DNA of 64,000 bases from Serinus canaria (Eukaryota; Chordata; Aves; Passeriformes; Fringillidae). The notes below the pieces were generated by a model. The model had not been told where the DNA came from. It searched no databases and was given only the letters and a program-made list of their open reading frames with translations. Of this stretch, positions 40,901 through 64,000 are shown one piece after another; within the stretch, counting starts at the first letter, position 1; each line of letters starts with the position of its first letter. A program made the translations under genes and the position numbers. Location: assembly GCF_022539315.1 (NCBI RefSeq), contig NC_066333.1, positions 11,623,001-11,687,000 on the forward strand, in the 5' to 3' direction.

Positions 40901-43900
40901 CACACAATTGTCCTGGGCACTTTGGACTATTTCTGAGCAGTGTCAGGTCAGTTTTTGATCACTGAAATGATCAGACACTGCAATGTACTCCCCAAACTCA
41001 CAGAGCACAAACCTGGTTCTGCCATTTCCTACCTCCTGAGTGCTTGACTTTGTACAGCCTTAATAAGGGTCTTTTAAAAGTAGCTCTCTGTGGGTAATTG
41101 TGTGTGGGACATTTGCCAAACTAAACATGAGGGAGTTCAAGAGGCTTTTCTAATCTTGTGAGTTTATCCACTAAAGAAAAAGATTTGATTAAAAAAATGA
41201 AGTACAGCTAAACTGGGAACAATACTTTACTACAGGCTGTTCTTCATAGGCACTTCAGAATCTTGAAAAAAAACCCCCACAAAATTGGGAACTTATTAAA
41301 TCAGAATGAAATGTACCAATGCAGAAACATAAACAGAAATGCCAGATGTATAATGTCAACTTGTAATACACAGCTTCAATTATTTCTTCTTAATTCATTT
41401 GTTTTCTTAACTTCTTTTGTTCTGCTCTCTGGAAAAGGCCATTTTCTAATGACAGATTACAGGAGGAAAGATCCAAAGTTCAAGTTTACTCCAAGGAAAA
41501 GCAGCCTCGTTTCTGTGCTCACAGACCCCGTGTCCCTTTTGTACTTTTCACTCTGTGGAGGCTTCAGGACAAACTCGGGCCTGGACTGGGAGGCAAAGAG
41601 AGCTATGTGGAACTTTAGTAAAGGTTTTAAAGTTTTACTCTTCAAGTACAAATGTGAAATTAGTTCTTGAACAGGAACTGAAGCCACAGGAAACGGCAGA
41701 GTGAGTGACAGGCACAGCCACTCAGCAAGTGTGCAGGTGTGTGCTCACTGCAGTACCACGTGCAAGACTCCTAGCTGGCTCCACTTGTGTTATTTTAAAA
41801 ATAATCTTCATTTATCCCATAAAAAAACCCAACCCATTAATCAACCAACTTTTATGGTTAAGCAGATTTGAGCAGTGGAAACACAATTACTTTGTTCTGT
41901 GAAGCTGATCTTCTCCAAATCCTGAACACATAAACTGAATTTCACTCACCACCTGTCACTTCTCAACTTGCTCACTCCAGGACTTGGGCCAGGGATGCTT
42001 CCCCTTTCCCAAACCATGGCACAGCAGCTCTCCAGGCTCTGTGCAGCACCAGTGCAGCTGTGACCCAGCCACAACCAACAGGAGCCTCAGAGTGTTATTT
42101 TACAGGGGCTTTAATTTCAAACAGAGGGATTTTTGGTGGTGCTTTTTCCCTCACTTACTTTATATAGAAAACAGAATTCAGGATGTGGAATTTCAGGACA
42201 TCACATAGGGCAAGAGAAATATAGTTTCAAATTAAGAGCACTACAGTGAAGCCACTATTGTGCCTGAAAATGAAGGACATTCCACTGAAGAGACAGAAGT
42301 GCCATTTTCTGAAGAAAAGGGATGACAGTTCCTTCCACTGGCAATGCAACATCAAGTATGCCAAGACAAAAATGATCCATTCCTTGTGCACACCACGATG
42401 TAAAATTGCTGACAAGAATTGCAAGTTCACATGTGCAGCAGATACAAACCCTTCATAGTTTATTGATGAAAAGAAATTCTAGTGAGTTGCAAAGTGAAGT
42501 TCCAACTTTATCCCACTAACAGCATTTCAGGAGGAAAAAGTAACACCACCATTGAGCTTTACAATCCTGTATTTTTGGAAAATGACATCATGGTACATCA
42601 ATCCCCCTCAACATAACAACATGACATGATCTTGCTCTTCAGCCCCCAGGCTACTCCCCAGTAACCTGAGCTGCTCCTGGCTTGCACATCCAGCTGTGCA
42701 TTCCCAGCTGACAGCTGCCAATGCACAGCAATAGTTATCATCATCCATGCATGGAGTATTTGCTTTAAGATGTGGAGAACTACATAAAAATAGAAGAAAC
42801 CATTTTCCATTTGTTTCCCAGCTCTAGGCTTCAGGATATTTCAGGTATCTGTTCATCCCAAATTCGCCCAGAGTGCACCAAGCAGCCTCTACTGGGTGTT
42901 ACAAAAATCAACAATAAATGTGCAAGTGTTCATCTTAAAGTAACAGCAAGGACAATAATTAGATTAGTAATAACTTGATTTCTACTACCATGAATCAATC
43001 ACAGGTTTCTAATATCTGATGTTGTGTGAGGACCCCAGACAATTATCTTATTTAGAAACTCTACATTTTGTGCACAACTTCCTAAGATATACAATGTCCT
43101 TCAGAATAATTCACTTTCTGTGAACACTTCATGAGAACATTTGCTCTTGTGTTGCCACAAAAGGAACAACTTACAAAAAGAGCCAGGTGGCTTAGGAATA
43201 TCCATCCAATCTATATTTGCACTCTATCTACAAACTGGCCTTTTAGGAACCTTGGAAGAAAAAAAATCCTCAAGATTTCTCTCTACTGCCTATGAAAGAA
43301 GGGTTTGGTCAAATAGGGACTGAGAATTCCCCTGATCAGTGACTTTATTTCAAGCTCAGCAAAGCAAAGCATTACCCAGACAATTCAGGGCTACTGTGTT
43401 CAGGCTCTTGTGAAAAATGGTGAGGGAAAAACTCAGGATTTTGTTAAATTCCAAAATACAAGCAGTTAATTTAAGAGTCTTGTTTAGGACTGATGGTGTG
43501 GGTCAGCCCAGCTGTGGGTTACAGATGTTACCCACACTGAAATCCTCTCCTGGTCTCCTTGCTCAGTGTTTGAAGGGTCTGGAAAAGCATGAGAAGGTTT
43601 TCTGGGACCTGTTTATGACCCCAGAGTGCAAACACCAGGAAGAGCTTTGCTCATGAACAGCTCCAGGCTGGCAGAGATCACCAAGAAGTCACTGCTGAGC
43701 ACTGGGGGAGGACAGAGCTGCTCTTGGCTTTGCCCTGGGCCAGCAAAGGCAGCTGTGGTAGCTTACACTGGGTGTAAAAACTGCCTGGAACATTACTCCA
43801 GATATCCTCACAGGAGACCAGTTTAAACCTAAAATCCTCCCCCTTTATCCTGCAAAGATAGTGATTTTTTTTTTAACCAACCACATTTAGGCTGTTTTTA

Positions 43901-45049
43901 AGCAGAACAAAGAACTCTCAAAAAAACTTTTTTTTTTTCAAAATGAATCAGAAATTCTGATAAGAGAACAAGATATTTACAGCCACTTAAAAAAAATCTA
44001 CTTCATATCTCAGTCTCCCTTCAGCAAAGGTTTTCTCAAATATATACTTCAAAGCCATGGAATTAATTTTGCAGCATCACTCACAACTTGCCTTTCTGAA
44101 AAGAATGCTTCATTAGAAAGTTTTCTTCAGCTTCTACTGCCCAGGCAGGATCTTCTTTATCAATTCTGCCCCATAAACTCCCTGCTTTGTCCTTTCCAGC
44201 TCATCTCCCACCTGCCCTGCCCTTTGCAGCCAGGCTGCAGTGGCTCTGTCCCTTCCCTCCGAGTAGACAATGAACCAGCACTTTAAAATGCTAAAAATTC
44301 ACCTCTCCTTTCTATTGAATCTCCTAGAAATACTTCCAGACTCATGTTCATAAGCTGAACACACCAATTACAAGGTTTTTTTCCCACCTATTTTTGTTAT
44401 TAAGCCTTACATAAAATTTCACTTATTTGCACTTGCAGAGGAGGAAGCCCTTGAGACACAAGTGGGATAAACATAAAGGTCAAGGAGTGCAGCAGACAGG
44501 CTGCAGCCCCCACAGCTCTCACAGAATCCCAGGAACAGGGAAGGAATGACAGAAGTCATCTGTAAAAGACTCAGCTTCATCTTGTAATGTGCTACAACAA
44601 ATTTTGCCACTGAATGTTTTTGGGTCTACCATTTGAGAATAGATGTGAATTTTCCTGCTCAAAAACCTTTTAATCTATTGAATCCATCATGTTAAACACA
44701 CTGAGTTTGTTTATACACCTTGTGGTAAAAGGAAGCTTAGAAACAAAATCTCCTTATTCTAAAGGTGCTGTCAAGTGTCTGAACTCCTGAACCCAACTAA
44801 CCTGGAAAGTGGGATGTTACCCTGTACCTCAGCAAGGTGACTCTGAACAACTTTTGTGTGTCAGGCTCACGATGGGATGGTTTGCTTTGATATTAAAATT
44901 AGTCTGGAAAAAAAAGAAATTCACCCTGAAATCAGAGTGCAAGTTTCCTTATGCCATGAACAAAGCTGACCAGAGAACACTGTTTCCTCCCCACCTCTAA
45001 AACTGTGAGAATAGGACAAAAGTAACAAAGGAAACATTAATTTGGGGGC

Positions 45050-45055
45050 TTTATT
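45050..45055 (-). promoter_or_regulatory. Candidate intermediate VAPB poly(A) signal
   Basis: AATAAA on the minus strand, about 1.07 kb after the VAPB stop, is preceded by an A/G-rich tract. It is followed by T-rich sequence (TTTCCTTTGTTACTTTTG). It is one of several possible VAPB 3' ends. Confidence 0.35.
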
Positions 45056-45514
45056 TAATTTTTCTTTCCTTTCTTTTTTTCTTTTTTCTTTTTTTTAAGA
45101 TGCTACATAGTCAAACAAGATTGGTCTTTTGACGGCATAGGACTAGTTTACTACTGATATTTTTGTTTCTCCCCTAAATAGACTTATTTACATACAAAAA
45201 CAGTTTCCTGACCACTGTTTCCCCAATGCTCAGATGATCAAAACTCCCAACAATGGTGTAGTGCCCAAAACACCAGGAGGCAGAAGAATCTTGCACCACT
45301 ACAGCAGCAAATTTTTAGTTCTCATCACTGGCTTTGAACAGGTGCCTTTTCATACCACAAAGAATTAGTCAATTTCGTGATAATAAGGAAACATGAGATG
45401 AAATACATTAAATAAGTCAAATATGCATTAAACATCTCTGAATAACATTTTAATTCAACTAAATGAACCAACAGCAATGTAGCTTGGTCCCTTGGTGAGA
45501 ACAAGGCATTGACC

Positions 45515-45520
45515 TTTATT
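45515..45520 (-). promoter_or_regulatory. Candidate proximal VAPB poly(A) signal
   Basis: On the minus strand AATAAAGG lies about 600 nt after the VAPB stop, followed by a T/GT-rich stretch (TGCCTTGTTCTC). It would give a short VAPB 3' UTR. Confidence 0.35.
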
Positions 45521-46116
45521 CTGAACGAGCCCCTCGGTGCTGCCCAGCTCCCTCAGTGCTGCCACACCCAAGGCTTTGCAGCTTCTCACTTCTCATTTAA
45601 GTGCCAAGAAATTGGTAACTTGCACAGAGTTGAAGACACTGACAGAAACTGTTAAATTCATGAGCAGAATGGTGGATTAACGTATTTTACAGAAGTTATC
45701 AACACCTCCTGCCTAACCCAGCTCCAAACATCCCTAGGGCCAGCTCCAGCAGTGGAGGAAGAGGTTTTTCTAGTTTTCCTTTTTTTTTCTTTTTTTTTTT
45801 TAAAAAGAGGTAATCCAGCAACATGTACCAGGGCCTAAGAATGTTTAAAATGACATATACAATATTCCATTGTAGTGTTAAATCAGGATTTTCTCCCCCC
45901 TTCATCATTGAAGCATATTCTCTTTCATTCATTCCCTCACCATACATTTTGAACTTTCTAGATTATGTTACATAGTATTTGTGCAGGGGTAATTTAAAGG
46001 CAAGACCTGTGAGATGTCATACATTAATTTTTTTTTTTAAACATTGTTATGAATAAATTTAATCCAATGATATGGCAGAACCATCAAACCAATTTACAAT
46101 TTCCAGCATGCTGCCT

Positions 46117-64000
<17,884 letters not shown>

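Larger units (their letters stand above)
35747..46116. other. Region between the two convergent stop codons: both 3' UTRs and any intergenic gap
   Basis: No coding exon is seen. The left part should be APCDD1L 3' UTR (to about 36.2 kb if the AATAAA at 36208 is used). The right part is VAPB 3' UTR of unknown length, 0.6 to about 8.1 kb depending on the poly(A) site. T-rich tracts at 45061-45099 and 45778-45801 are A-rich in the VAPB sense. Confidence 0.75.

Overview
This is a eukaryotic, vertebrate window, most likely from a bird. The evidence is spliced genes with GT-AG introns and CpG-rich promoter sequence. Interspersed repeats are few, and a CR1 LINE 3' tail of the avian type lies at about 26421-26475. 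No bacterial-style operons, CRISPR arrays, tRNA or rRNA genes are visible. Species cannot be fixed from the sequence alone.

Two protein-coding genes can be supported, and they point towards each other. APCDD1L (plus strand, coding exons 20871-20907, 31346-31457, 32117-32675 and 34982-35746) joins cleanly into a 490-residue secretory or membrane glycoprotein with two APCDDC-type domains. VAPB (minus strand, coding exons 59564-59716, 52089-52192, 49787-49867, 48424-48600 and 46117-46275) gives residues 20-243 of a 243-residue protein: most of the MSP domain, the coiled coil and the tail anchor. VAPB exon 1 lies beyond the right edge. Residue-level differences rule in APCDD1L and VAPB over their paralogues APCDD1 and VAPA. 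The tail-to-tail arrangement matches the VAPB-APCDD1L neighbourhood of human chromosome 20q13.

Layout: 1-20.1 kb is non-coding sequence upstream of APCDD1L, with small tandem repeats, a (TG)17 microsatellite and possible old repeat relics. 20.1-21.6 kb is the APCDD1L CpG island with a 22-30 bp minisatellite and a 45-nt pyrimidine tract. 20.9-31.3 kb is APCDD1L intron 1. 31.3-35.7 kb holds APCDD1L exons 2-4, a second minisatellite that begins on the exon 2 splice donor, and an intragenic CpG island before exon 4. 35.7-46.1 kb lies between the two stop codons and holds both 3' UTRs. 46.1-64.0 kb is VAPB.

The two proteins have no known joint function. APCDD1-family proteins act at the cell surface on Wnt (and BMP) signalling, while VAPB is an ER membrane-contact-site receptor. 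No undescribed system was found. The most useful observations are: in-frame open extensions of APCDD1L exon 3 at both ends (a possible alternative start and a possible intronic-polyadenylation isoform), a C-terminus that looks like a GPI-attachment signal, and the minisatellite spanning the exon 2 donor.
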